A stretch of DNA of 64,000 nt, from the NCBI GenBank assembly GCA_049324875.1, contig JBMONC010000043.1, forward strand, positions 1 to 64,000, in the 5' to 3' direction. Within the stretch, counting starts at the first letter, position 1. Each line of letters starts with the position of its first letter. The notes below the pieces were generated by a model. The model was not told the DNA's origin and searched no databases. It saw only the letters and a program-made list of their open reading frames with translations. Below are positions 8,490 through 16,653 of this stretch, in pieces. This DNA comes from JAWLHU01 sp049324875. GTDB taxonomy: Bacteria; Bacillota; Sulfobacillia; Symbiobacteriales; Symbiobacteriaceae. Made by a program: the position numbers and the translations under genes.

Positions 8490-8497
8490 GCAGAGAC

Positions 8498-8525
8498 GGG
8501 GCGTGTGCCAGCCTGCACACGCCCC
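8498..8525. terminator. shared bidirectional terminator
   Basis: Perfect 11-bp stem GGGGCGTGTGC / GCACACGCCCC with a 6-base loop between the convergent acetamidase and DUF2797 genes. No long T-run on either side. Confidence 0.6.
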
Positions 8526-8536
8526 GGTTTGATAGC

Positions 8537-9340
8537 CTATCCCGCTGCCGCCTCAGCCGCCCCCGGCGCCTCAAAGGAGACCAGGTACCCGGAGAACTTG
8601 GGCACGTTCAGCACCCCGGTATTCAGGATCAGGTAGCTGCCCTTGATCCCCAGCAGCCGCCCTTCCGCCGGGGCCTTCTCGATATCATGGGAGGCGATCT
8701 TCTCCGGCAGCTCCGTCACCGGGTAGGCGAAGTTCCGCACCGGCTCATCCTGCAGGAGGTACCCCCGGTAGTCGTCAGGGATCAGCCCGAGGATCCGCTC
8801 CCGCACCTCCAGGATCGGCGTCTCCACCACTTCGCCCTTCAGCATCTTGCGCCAGTTGGTCTTGTCCTGCAGATGGTTGGACAGGAAGAGCTCCAGCTCT
8901 CCCGCCATCTTCCGGGTCGGCACCAGGGCGATGGGGATCGCCTCGACCGCCCCCTGGTCCATCCACCGGCCCGGCACGTTCCGGGTGATGCCCACCTTGA
9001 TGTCGCTGGACTTGGCCAGGTAGACGTAGGTGGGAATCATGCAGTGGGCGTCGCCCCATGCCTGCTCCCGGCATGTCTCATAGTGGCAGAGGTGCGGCTT
9101 CACCTGGCACATATCGTTGACCGCCAGGTTCTGAAAGCACGGCCAACAGGAGCCGTTGTTGAACAGCTTGTTTGACTTCCGGCCACAGTGAACGCAGCGT
9201 CTCTCCCCGGTAAAGGAGAGCTTCACCTCCCGCCCGATCAGCGGGTTGAGCGGAATCTCCTGTTTGTCCAGGACCAGACTATAATGGACGGTCTCCTCCC
9301 CCAGGCGCGGGAGCAGGTCCCGAATCATCCCTGTAAACAC
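8537..9340 (-). CDS. DUF2797-type zinc-finger-like protein
   Basis: 267 residues, resembling the DUF2797 family of unknown function. A Cys-rich block (CVHCGRK, then GSCWPCF, then CHYETCREQ and a further Cys) occurs in the first half and suggests structural zinc. It is followed by TYVYLAKSSDIKVGITR, which resembles the GIY-YIG-like YVY...KVGIT pattern seen in such proteins. The GTG at 9340 is chosen because TAGGAG lies eight bases upstream; a longer frame to 9412 is possible. No clear operon partner. Confidence 0.75.
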   Translation of the reverse strand: MFTGMIRDLLPRLGEETVHYSLVLDKQEIPLNPLIGREVKLSFTGERRCVHCGRKSNKLFNNGSCWPCFQNLAVNDMCQVKPHLCHYETCREQAWGDAHCMIPTYVYLAKSSDIKVGITRNVPGRWMDQGAVEAIPIALVPTRKMAGELELFLSNHLQDKTNWRKMLKGEVVETPILEVRERILGLIPDDYRGYLLQDEPVRNFAYPVTELPEKIASHDIEKAPAEGRLLGIKGSYLILNTGVLNVPKFSGYLVSFEAPGAAEAAAG

Positions 9341-9429
9341 CAGCTTCACTCCTACGGCCCTGCCTGTTAAGCGGCAGGCCTCCTCCATTGATTCGCCACC
9401 ATCGAACCGCACTCCTACCCGGCAGGCGC

Positions 9430-9459
9430 GAAGAAAGGGCTGCCATCATGGCCGCCCTT
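9430..9459 (-). terminator. terminator after the cNMP/patatin gene
   Basis: Near-perfect 12-bp stem (9435-9446 with 9448-9459) followed on the minus strand by TTTCTTC. Lies 27 bp past the stop at 9486. Confidence 0.55.
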
Positions 9460-9485
9460 ACCTGCACGTGGGTGAGGACCTGCCG

Positions 9486-11387
9486 CTAGTCCATCGGAGC
9501 TGCCAGCTGCGCCAGCTTCTGCCGGATGAGCGGGAGCGCCTTGCGGGCCTCCTCCTCCCCCCGCTGGATGAAGATCGGGGCGTTCTTGAAGTTGTAGCCG
9601 CCAACGGGACTCCTCGGGCGGAGAACCACGTCTGCCCACTGCAGCTCGTCGGCGACCAGCCGCTCACTGGTGATGTCATAGGCGTGCAGGAAAGAATCGA
9701 TCAGGTTGCGGGCAGGCCCCGACTCGTAGGTGGGGATGTCGATCTGCACGGCGACTACCAGATCCGCGCCCATGGACCGGGCCACCAGGACCGGGACCTT
9801 GTGCACCACCCCGCCGTCCACCAGCTCCTGCCCCTGGTGGAGCACGGGCTTCATGACCATGGGGATCGCGCTGGAGGCGCGCACCGCCATCGCCAGGGAT
9901 CCTGAGCGCATCACCACCGGCTCGCCGGTCCTGGCATCCGCCGCCACCGCGGCGAAGGGGATCTTCAGCTCCTCGATGCGGACCGGTCCGCACTCCCGCT
10001 CAAAGAGCCGGCCCAGCGGCGAGTTGTCAAGGAACGCCTCCCGGGGCCAGACCCAGCGCATCAGGCGGCTCAGCTTCTGCCGCGGAAACTCCTGCTCCAG
10101 GCGCTCGATGGAGACGCCGCCGGCGTACAACCCGCCGATGACGGCTCCGATGGAGGTCCCCGCGATCAGGTCGATCGGAACGCCCTCCTGCTCAAAGACC
10201 TTCAGGACCCCGATGTGAGCCCCGCCCCGCATCGCCCCGGCTCCCAGGGCCAGGCCAATCTTCGGGCGCGCCCCCGGGACCCGGTAGCGCCCGAGCCGGA
10301 TATGCTCCGGGTGGATCTTCCCGGCCGCCACCACCGCCGCCTCCCGGATGACCAGCTGCAGCTCCTTGATGTTGCCGTCCAGGAAGGGATAGCTCATCAG
10401 ATGGCGGACCGTTTCAGCCGAAATCGCCTTGTCCGGGTGGTCGACCCCGAACTGCCGGAGAAAGGCGCGCACCAGGAGCGGGATGTCCTCCCGCCGGTCG
10501 CGGAGGGGCGGCAGGTGGATCTTCTCCACCCCGATCAGGTCCGGGAGTCTCTGGGCCGTCATGATCAGCCGGGCCTCCGAGGCGGCGGTCAGCACCCGGC
10601 TCAGCGCCGACAGGTCGAGCCGGTGGGCGTCGGATATCACCAGGGTTCCACCCGCCGCCGCCCGGGCCTGGCGCTCGAACGCCTCCCAGGAGAACTCGCT
10701 GCCGCTGAGCCTCAGAAGCGGCCCCGCTGCCCGCGGGCCGCTCATGTGGATCCGGGAGGCCACGTGGTCCTTGCCCGTCCCCATCTCTCCGATGATCGCC
10801 ACCGACTGCATCGAGCCCGCCAGCCGGCTGATCGCCTCACGGACCCCCACCATCGCCTCGCTCTGGCCCACCAGCTCCCCGTACCGCCGCTCCCCCTCGC
10901 GCTGCAGCGCCTCGGCCATGACCGCCGTCTTCAGGTGCTCGTCCTGGACCCGCTGGTTGGTGCGGCGCACCCGGTCTACCAGGGAGTTGACCACATGCTG
11001 CCGGAAAGCAGGGCTGACCGCCATCAAGCGATCCAGGCCGGCCCGGTCCGTCGCCAGGGTGACCAGCCTCCCCCGGGCCTGGACCGTGGCGCTGGTGGGA
11101 GCGCCGGTCAGACAGGACATCTCCCCGAAGACCTCCCCGGGCCCCAACGTCGCCAGCAGCACCCGCGGATCTCCCTCTGCGTATATCTCCACCTCTCCCG
11201 AGCGGATGATGTGAACCGAGGTGCCAACCTCCCCCTGACGCAGGATCACCGCATCCGGACTATGCCGCGTTTCGGTCAGGTAGGGCATGAGATCCGCTAG
11301 TTCGGCGGGGTCCAGATGTGGCACGGAGTCTCCCCCCTCAAAGGCTCTCCTAAGAGGTTCTGCTGTGCCGAAGGTGAATCCTGCCAT
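9486..11387 (-). CDS. cNMP-binding / AAA (NtrC-like) / patatin phospholipase fusion
   Basis: 633 residues in three parts. Residues ~25-140 form a cyclic-nucleotide-binding domain (GEVFGEMSCLTGAPTSATV). Residues ~170-365 resemble a sigma-54-activator AAA domain, with Walker A-like GEMGTGKD (200-207), a Walker B-like TLVISDAH (248-255) and LPPLRDRREDIPLL (292-305). The GAFTGA loop that contacts sigma-54 is missing. Residues ~375-630 are a patatin-like lipase with oxyanion motif GAGAMRGG (383-390), GTSIG with nucleophile Ser412, and the DGG catalytic Asp524. There is no membrane helix or signal peptide, so it is probably a cytoplasmic regulated phospholipase. The AAA part may be a switch or scaffold rather than a transcription activator. 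Confidence 0.88.
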   Translation of the reverse strand: MAGFTFGTAEPLRRAFEGGDSVPHLDPAELADLMPYLTETRHSPDAVILRQGEVGTSVHIIRSGEVEIYAEGDPRVLLATLGPGEVFGEMSCLTGAPTSATVQARGRLVTLATDRAGLDRLMAVSPAFRQHVVNSLVDRVRRTNQRVQDEHLKTAVMAEALQREGERRYGELVGQSEAMVGVREAISRLAGSMQSVAIIGEMGTGKDHVASRIHMSGPRAAGPLLRLSGSEFSWEAFERQARAAAGGTLVISDAHRLDLSALSRVLTAASEARLIMTAQRLPDLIGVEKIHLPPLRDRREDIPLLVRAFLRQFGVDHPDKAISAETVRHLMSYPFLDGNIKELQLVIREAAVVAAGKIHPEHIRLGRYRVPGARPKIGLALGAGAMRGGAHIGVLKVFEQEGVPIDLIAGTSIGAVIGGLYAGGVSIERLEQEFPRQKLSRLMRWVWPREAFLDNSPLGRLFERECGPVRIEELKIPFAAVAADARTGEPVVMRSGSLAMAVRASSAIPMVMKPVLHQGQELVDGGVVHKVPVLVARSMGADLVVAVQIDIPTYESGPARNLIDSFLHAYDITSERLVADELQWADVVLRPRSPVGGYNFKNAPIFIQRGEEEARKALPLIRQKLAQLAAPMD

Positions 11388-11446
11388 GGTTTAATCAATC
11401 GAACAGTCGGTGGGCAAGGCAACCTTCCTGGCACGGGAATCTGTCG

Positions 11447-11483
11447 AGAAAAGCGGGCCGTATGCACTCGCATACAGCCCGCT
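11447..11483 (-). terminator. terminator of nrdR-nrdJ
   Basis: A long stem of ~14 bp with one mismatch (11452-11465 with 11470-11483) and a 4-base loop, followed on the minus strand by TTTTCTC. Confidence 0.75.
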
Positions 11484-11532
11484 CTGCTCTGCTGCGTTCT
11501 GGATCACCCGCCGGCCCCGGCCGGGGCCGCCC

Positions 11533-13905
11533 TTAGGAGCACTTCGAGTAGCCGCAGTTGTGGCAGGTCGCGCAGCCCTCACCCACCGCCAGGGCGTGGG
11601 AGCCGCACTCCGGGCACGGGTCCACATGCTTGTCCACCTCAGCGCCGGCCATGACAGCGGCAGCGGGCGCCTGAGCGGAGCCGTGGAACTCCTGGTTCTG
11701 CCCGGTGGCCACGGTGAAGGAGACCACGTTCGAGTGCTGGCCGGTGGCATCCTTCCAGGCGAGGAAGCGCTGCAGCCCCTTGGCGATGGCCGAAGCGAGC
11801 GAGGTGACCCGGTTGGGACCGAAGCCGTAGGAGCCCGACCCGCCGATGTTCTTCAGCGTGTCGATCACGATCTCGATCCGCTCCCGGACCGGCACGTCGG
11901 ACCGCAGCCGCAGCATCTTCGAGACCAGCATCCCCATGCCGACCGCATCGGCCATCAGGTCAGAGCCCGCCGCACCCACGTTGACGATGATCTCGAAGGG
12001 CTCGCCGTAATCGTCCATGTGAATGTCCAACGTCATCTTGCCGAAGTGGGTGGGGATCACGAACATCTTCCCCACCGCCTCCGTGGGCCGCTGCCGCAGG
12101 GCCGGACCGGTCGGGGCGGCCGCCGCAGCCGGCGCCTCCTTCTTCTCCTCCGTCTTGTTGCCGGAGGTGAGCACCTGGAAGGCACGGGAGCCATCCCGGT
12201 AGACGGTGATCCCCTTCAGGCCCAGCTCCCAGGCGAGGGCGTAGGAGCGCTCCACATCCTCCACGGTGGCGTGGTTCGGGAAGTTGATCGTCTTGGAGAC
12301 GGCGGCGTCCACCGGCTGCAGGTCGACGGGCAGGTCATCCTTGCCCTGGAAGGCGCCCTGCATCCGGACATGCCACTCCGGCGAGATGTCGTGGGAGGTG
12401 GCGAAGATCTGCTGCCACTTCTCCGGCACCCCATCGACGCCGCGGCAGCTGCCATGGTCGGCCACCGCCTTCATCAGCTCGTCCGAGTACCAGCCCTCCA
12501 TCCGGGCGACCGCCTCGAACTGGCCGTCGATATCCAGCATGATCGCCCCCGCCTGGTTGCGGGTGAAGACCAGGGCGAACTTCGGCTCGATGCCGCCCGA
12601 GCAAGGCAGCGCGGGCTTCGCCGCGAAGAGCGAGATGGTACCGGTCGGGGCGACGGTGGTCAGGGTGGCGTTCCGGACCTTCAGCCCGGCCTTGTACCAC
12701 TGGCTGCCCTCCCACTCGGGGTAGGCGCCGCGGGCCTCAGCCAGCGCCATCGACTCCTCCACGGCCTTCTGCTTGATGAAGGTCATCACCTGGCTGCCCA
12801 GGTCGACCGCCTCATGGGAATCGTAGGCCAGCCCCATCTGGACCAGCATCTCCGCCCAACCCATGATGCCCAGGCCGATGCGCCGGTCCCGGCGCGCCTT
12901 CTCGGCGATCTGGGGCAGCGGGTACTTGTTGGCATCGATCACGTTGTCCAGGAACCGGGTGGTCAGCCGGGCGACCTCTCCGAGCCGGTCCCAGTCCACC
13001 TCGGCGGCGGGGGTGTAGGGGTTTTTGACGAAGTTGCCCAGGTTGATCGAACCCAGGTTGCAGGAGCCATACGGCGGGAGCGGCTGCTCGCCGCACGGGT
13101 TTGTCGCCTCAATGATCTCCGCGTGGTTGTTCGGGTTGCGCCGGTTCATCCGGTCGATGAAGACGACGCCCGGCTCCCCCGTCTTCCAGGCGTTCTCCAC
13201 CAACTTCTCCCAGACCAGCTTGGCCGAGAGCGTGCCGGCGACCTCCCCGTTGCGCGGGTTGATCAGGTCGTAGTCGGTCTCATTCGCCAGCGCCTCCATG
13301 AAGGCGTCGGTGATGCCCACCGAGATGTTGAAATTGGTGATCTGGGTGATGTCCGACTTGGACTCGATGAACTCCATGATATCCGGGTGGTCGATCCGCA
13401 GGATCCCCATGTTGGCGCCCCGGCGGGTGCCGCCCTGCTTGATCGCCTCGGTGGAGGAGTTGTAGACCCGGAGGAAAGAGACCGGCCCCGAAGCCACCCC
13501 CTGGCTGGAGCGGACCTTATCCCCTGCGGGCCGCAGCCGGGAGAAAGCGAAGCCGGTCCCGCCGCCCGTCTGATGGATCAGGGCGGCCTGCTTCATGGTC
13601 TCGTAAATCTCGGACAGGGAGTCGCCCACCGGCAGTACAAAGCAGGCGGACAACTGGCCCAGCGTCGTGCCGGCGCCCGTAAAGGTCGGGCTGTTCGGCA
13701 TGAAGTCCTGGCGATCCATGAGGCCGTAGAAAGCCTCCTCGATCTCCTTGACCTCATCCGGGCCGGCGCCATACTGCGCCTCGACGGAAGCGATCACGCT
13801 GGAGACTCGACGGAGCATCTCGTCCGGGGTCTCGCGGGAGCCATCCTCCTTCAGCCGCAGGTACCGCTTCTCCAGTACGGTCTTGGCAATGTGGGTCAGT
13901 TCCAT
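11533..13905 (-). CDS. nrdJ: adenosylcobalamin-dependent (class II) ribonucleotide reductase
   Basis: 790 residues. Reduces ribonucleotides to deoxyribonucleotides using coenzyme B12. Recognised by the N-terminal RYLRLKEDGS and DFMPNSPTFTGAGTTLGQLSACFVLP in separate stretches, the HQTGGGTGFAFS motif, and NPCGEQPLPPYGSCNLGS around the radical site. A Cys-rich C-terminal tail (CPECGSHALAVGEGCATC then CGYSKCS) holds the redox-active shuttle cysteines. GGGAGGG precedes the ATG by six bases. It lies 76 bp downstream of nrdR on the same strand, and the pair is terminated by the hairpin at 11447-11483. Regulation is expected through the NrdR boxes upstream of nrdR. Confidence 0.97.
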   Translation of the reverse strand: MELTHIAKTVLEKRYLRLKEDGSRETPDEMLRRVSSVIASVEAQYGAGPDEVKEIEEAFYGLMDRQDFMPNSPTFTGAGTTLGQLSACFVLPVGDSLSEIYETMKQAALIHQTGGGTGFAFSRLRPAGDKVRSSQGVASGPVSFLRVYNSSTEAIKQGGTRRGANMGILRIDHPDIMEFIESKSDITQITNFNISVGITDAFMEALANETDYDLINPRNGEVAGTLSAKLVWEKLVENAWKTGEPGVVFIDRMNRRNPNNHAEIIEATNPCGEQPLPPYGSCNLGSINLGNFVKNPYTPAAEVDWDRLGEVARLTTRFLDNVIDANKYPLPQIAEKARRDRRIGLGIMGWAEMLVQMGLAYDSHEAVDLGSQVMTFIKQKAVEESMALAEARGAYPEWEGSQWYKAGLKVRNATLTTVAPTGTISLFAAKPALPCSGGIEPKFALVFTRNQAGAIMLDIDGQFEAVARMEGWYSDELMKAVADHGSCRGVDGVPEKWQQIFATSHDISPEWHVRMQGAFQGKDDLPVDLQPVDAAVSKTINFPNHATVEDVERSYALAWELGLKGITVYRDGSRAFQVLTSGNKTEEKKEAPAAAAAPTGPALRQRPTEAVGKMFVIPTHFGKMTLDIHMDDYGEPFEIIVNVGAAGSDLMADAVGMGMLVSKMLRLRSDVPVRERIEIVIDTLKNIGGSGSYGFGPNRVTSLASAIAKGLQRFLAWKDATGQHSNVVSFTVATGQNQEFHGSAQAPAAAVMAGAEVDKHVDPCPECGSHALAVGEGCATCHNCGYSKCS

Positions 13906-13981
13906 TCGGGGCCCTCCCTGTAGTTATATCTGGCGCAGCTGCGCCGGCCCGCGTACCGCGGATGCAGGCCGTAACCGCAGC

Positions 13982-14431
13982 TTAGTAGGACTTCAAAAGC
14001 TGTTCCAGCTGCTCTCGGAACTCGTTTACGTCCTTGAACTCCCGATAGACGGAGGCAAAGCGGACGTAGGCGACCCCATCGATGTGCCGCAGCCGGTCCA
14101 TCACCCGCTCCCCGATGATGACCGAGGGAACCTCCTTGTCGAGGGAGGAGCGCAGGTCCCGCTCCACCTCTTCCACCAGCTGCTCGATGACCTCCAGCGA
14201 AACCGGCCGCTTCTCGCACGCCTTGAGAACCCCGCCCAGCAGCTTGTTGCGGTCGAAGCTCTCCCGCCGGCCGTCCTTCTTGATCACCACGAGGGGCGGC
14301 ACGTCCAGCTTCTCCATCGTGTTGAACCGCTTTCCGCAGCCCAGGCATTCCCTGCGCCGGCGAATCGCTTCCTCCTCGATGTGTCGGGACTCAATCACCT
14401 TGGACTCAGCCCCGCAGTATGGGCATTTCAC
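13982..14431 (-). CDS. nrdR: transcriptional repressor NrdR
   Basis: 149 residues, the normal family length. Zinc ribbon at residues 3-34 (CPYCGAES and CLGCGKRF), followed by an ATP-cone (VIKKDGRRESFDRNKLLGGV) that senses ATP/dATP. It represses ribonucleotide reductase operons. The GTG at 14431 is chosen because the zinc ribbon begins immediately after it and AGGAG lies nine bases upstream; a frame open to 14566 runs through the operators. First gene of the nrdR-nrdJ operon, so it is probably autoregulated. Confidence 0.97.
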   Translation of the reverse strand: MKCPYCGAESKVIESRHIEEEAIRRRRECLGCGKRFNTMEKLDVPPLVVIKKDGRRESFDRNKLLGGVLKACEKRPVSLEVIEQLVEEVERDLRSSLDKEVPSVIIGERVMDRLRHIDGVAYVRFASVYREFKDVNEFREQLEQLLKSY

Positions 14432-14462
14432 GATCTCACTCCTGGTGACAACCCACAGGGGC

Positions 14463-14471
14463 TGTGGATAA
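14463..14471 (+). promoter_or_regulatory. perfect DnaA box in the nrdR leader
   Basis: TGTGGATAA, the reverse complement of the consensus DnaA box TTATCCACA. Two further CTGTGGG-like matches flank it (14451-14458 and 14474-14480). It lies in the transcribed leader, between the NrdR boxes and the start codon. Confidence 0.55.
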
Positions 14472-14482
14472 TCTGTGGGCAA

Positions 14483-14501
14483 ACCCCCAGATATGGGGTG
14501 T
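14483..14501 (-). promoter_or_regulatory. NrdR box 1
   Basis: ACACCCCATATCTGGGGGT on the minus strand. It is a near-palindrome matching the NrdR consensus (ACACWATATATWGTGT) at the core and outer positions. It lies at the predicted transcription start, about 33 bp centre-to-centre (about three helical turns) from box 2. Confidence 0.7.
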
Positions 14502-14510
14502 GCATGTCCT

Positions 14511-14539
14511 ACTTTACCACTACATATGGGGGTAGACAA
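14511..14539 (-). promoter_or_regulatory. nrdR promoter with NrdR box 2 in the spacer
   Basis: Minus strand: -35 TTGTCT (14534-14539), 17-bp spacer, -10 TAAAGT (14511-14516). The spacer, ACCCCCATATGTAGTGG, is itself a NrdR-box-like sequence. Binding there would block RNA polymerase directly. Confidence 0.7.
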
Positions 14540-14753
14540 CCTCATTCGCCTGCCGAAATCCGCCATTGCTCGCGCGAATCTCGTCGTAGGTTGTCTTTTC
14601 TTCTGTTTTTACACCCTTCAAAAATGTACTAGGGTAAAGACCCTACTACCCTCAATGTACCTGTATAAATTGTTTAGCCATTCGAGCCGATCCCTCGGGC
14701 GCGGACCCGATCCGGGCCCAAGGGGACCCCTGCAGCCAGGGGATGAGACGCCG

Positions 14754-15194
14754 ATGAGACGGCGGATGAGACAGGGGAGGCCGGGCGGCGGGGCCACCTC
14801 CCGCCTCGCCTACGCCCTGGCCCGGGATGGGGCGCTGCCCGCCGCCCTCGCCCCGATCAACCGCTCCGGCGTGCCCGCCCGGGCCGTCATCGGCGTCGGC
14901 CTCCTGTCCGCCGGAGCGCTCCTCCTCACCCTGGTCTGCGGGTGGGGGCCCGAAACCCTGCTGGTCATCCCCAACTCCCTGGGCATCGCCACCTATATCG
15001 CCGGGACGGCTGCCGGGGTGAGGCTGCTCTCGGGCAGCGCCCGGATCATGTCCATCATCAGCCTGGTGCTCTGTGTCGCCGCCTTTCCCTTCGCCGGCGC
15101 CTCGATCCTGATCCCGGGGCTGGTGGGCGCCGCCGCCTGGGCCTACTGCGCCCTCCGCCCCGCCCCCTCGCCGGTCGACGCCCCCACCCTGTAG
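14754..15194 (+). pseudogene. remnant of an APC-family amino acid permease (C-terminal part)
   Basis: The frame encodes SRLAYALARDGALPAALAPI followed by VPARAVIGVGLLSAGALLL and three further hydrophobic segments. This is the C-terminal third of an APC-superfamily permease. The first ~8 helices are missing; upstream there is only AT-rich intergenic sequence and three imperfect GATGAGAC repeats (14743-14773). There is no Shine-Dalgarno site at 14754. I read it as a decayed or truncated gene; a functional 4-helix protein is less likely. The 14567-14753 stretch holds nothing else I can support beyond the nrdR promoter. Confidence 0.6.
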
Positions 15195-15239
15195 CGCGCC
15201 AGGGCCGGAACCCGAGCACCGGGCCCCGGCCCCTCCCGT

Positions 15240-15992
15240 TTACAGCTCCAGCCCCAGGCGGCTCGCAACGGCCGTCAGCGCTGCCCCGGCCCGCTCCCGG
15301 ACCAGCCAACGGGCGTGCCTGTCCAGGTGGGTCGGCTCCAGGTTGAAAATGGCCAGGTCAGCCCCCTCCCCGAGGGCGATGACCGGCAGCTGATTGGCCG
15401 GGCTCACCTCCAGCGAGGAGCCCACCACGATGAAGAGGTCCGCCTCGTAGGCGGCGTTGAGCGCCGACTCGATCGCCTCCATGGGAAGCGCCTCCTCGAA
15501 GAGCACCACCCCGGGCTTCAGCACGCCCCCGCACTCCGGGCAGCGCGGGATATCGGCCGGGCTCTCCACCTCCACGTCGATCAGGGCGCTCGGGAACTGC
15601 CGCTCACAGGTCAGGCACCGGCACTCCCGGAGCGACCCGTGCAGCTCGATCACGTGCGGGGAGCCGGCGGCCTGGTGCAGCCCGTCCACGTTCTGGGTGA
15701 CCAGCGCCTTGATCAGCCCCGCCCGCTGCATCGCCGCCAGCGCCCGGTGCACCGGGTTGGGCTCGGCCCCGCCCAGCCTGGCCAGCCGGTGCCGGTAGAA
15801 CTGGTAGAACTCTACGGGGCTCCGGCGGAGCGCCGTCATCGATGCCAACCGCATCGGATCGACATTCTTCCACAGCCCCTCCTTGGAGCGGAAGTCAGGC
15901 AAGCCCGACTCGGTGCTCGCCCCGGCTCCCGTCAGGACCACCGCATGCTTCGATGCCTTCAGCGCTTCCGCCAGCTCCATGATCAGATCCAC
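15240..15992 (-). CDS. NAD-dependent protein deacetylase, sirtuin (Sir2/CobB)
   Basis: 250 residues. Removes acyl groups from protein lysines using NAD+. Motifs are GAGASTESGLPDFRS (NAD-binding), TQNVDGLH, HGS with the catalytic His near residue 118, and two Cys pairs (CLTC and CPEC) for zinc. The GTG start at 15992 has GGGAGGTGA six bases upstream. It stands alone between the permease remnant and a small hypothetical gene. Confidence 0.94.
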   Translation of the reverse strand: MDLIMELAEALKASKHAVVLTGAGASTESGLPDFRSKEGLWKNVDPMRLASMTALRRSPVEFYQFYRHRLARLGGAEPNPVHRALAAMQRAGLIKALVTQNVDGLHQAAGSPHVIELHGSLRECRCLTCERQFPSALIDVEVESPADIPRCPECGGVLKPGVVLFEEALPMEAIESALNAAYEADLFIVVGSSLEVSPANQLPVIALGEGADLAIFNLEPTHLDRHARWLVRERAGAALTAVASRLGLEL

Positions 15993-16031
15993 GGCAGGTC
16001 ACCTCCCTTACGCCGAGTACTTCGGCGCGCG

Positions 16032-16060
16032 AAAAACGGCCACCTCTTCAGGATGGCCGT
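16032..16060 (-). terminator. terminator after the 149-residue hypothetical gene
   Basis: Stem ACGGCCA (16036-16042) / TGGCCGT (16054-16060), followed on the minus strand by TTTTCG. It lies directly upstream of the sirtuin gene and separates the two. Confidence 0.6.
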
Positions 16061-16069
16061 CTTTTCGGT

Positions 16070-16519
16070 TCAGGCGCGCGTCCCCGTGGCGGAGAGGATG
16101 TCGATGCTGGCACCGGCCTGATCGCTGATCGGCCACGTGCCGATCAGCAGGAAGTCCACCTTGATTCCCAGCAGGGCACTGAAGAGCCGGACGATGTAGG
16201 GAGAGATCGGGTACTCGCCGGCCCGCATCTCCTCGATATCCGGCTCGCTGTGCTCGAGGTAGCCGAGCCACAGCACCCAGGCCTCCTCCGGCCAGACCTC
16301 CCTGATCAGGTCTGTCACGAACCGGAACCGAACGCAGATCGCCCCATCGGCGATGGCCTTCTTCTTTGTGTACGGGGCGCGCTTCCACCCGTCCATGAAG
16401 GCGCGCCGGACCCGACGCAGATTGACCTCGTCCAGCCCGCTCCGCTCCATCAGCTTCGCGTCGACACACGTCCGCGTCGGATGGAGATGTCTGGCGCCCG
16501 GATACCCATGGGACAACAC
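16070..16519 (-). CDS. hypothetical protein with a possible degenerate XRE-like segment
   Basis: 149 residues, no firm family. The C-terminal part (EPDIEEMRAGEYPISPYIVR then LFSALLGIKVDFLLIGTW) resembles the second half of an XRE helix-turn-helix domain (E-x-G-x-x-x-P, then a LLG-x-x-x-x-F-L-L-G ending). The recognition helix half is not clear. The GTG start at 16519 has only a weak upstream purine stretch. No membrane segment or signal peptide. It could be a diverged regulator; function unknown. Confidence 0.5.
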   Translation of the reverse strand: MLSHGYPGARHLHPTRTCVDAKLMERSGLDEVNLRRVRRAFMDGWKRAPYTKKKAIADGAICVRFRFVTDLIREVWPEEAWVLWLGYLEHSEPDIEEMRAGEYPISPYIVRLFSALLGIKVDFLLIGTWPISDQAGASIDILSATGTRA

Positions 16520-16653
16520 CTGAGCAATCCCCCCTTCGGTTGGCTGTCAGGGTGTAGCTCTCATAACCTAATACGTATCCTGCGGCTAATTGGTTCGAAA
16601 ACGTAACTGCATAACTTGTCGTAAAACCAGCGGCTGCCGCAGAATCCCGTCGA

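Noticed and set aside
11410..13923. 837-codon open frame antisense to nrdJ
   Set aside because: nrdJ on the minus strand is unmistakable; the antisense frame has no ribosome site or motifs.
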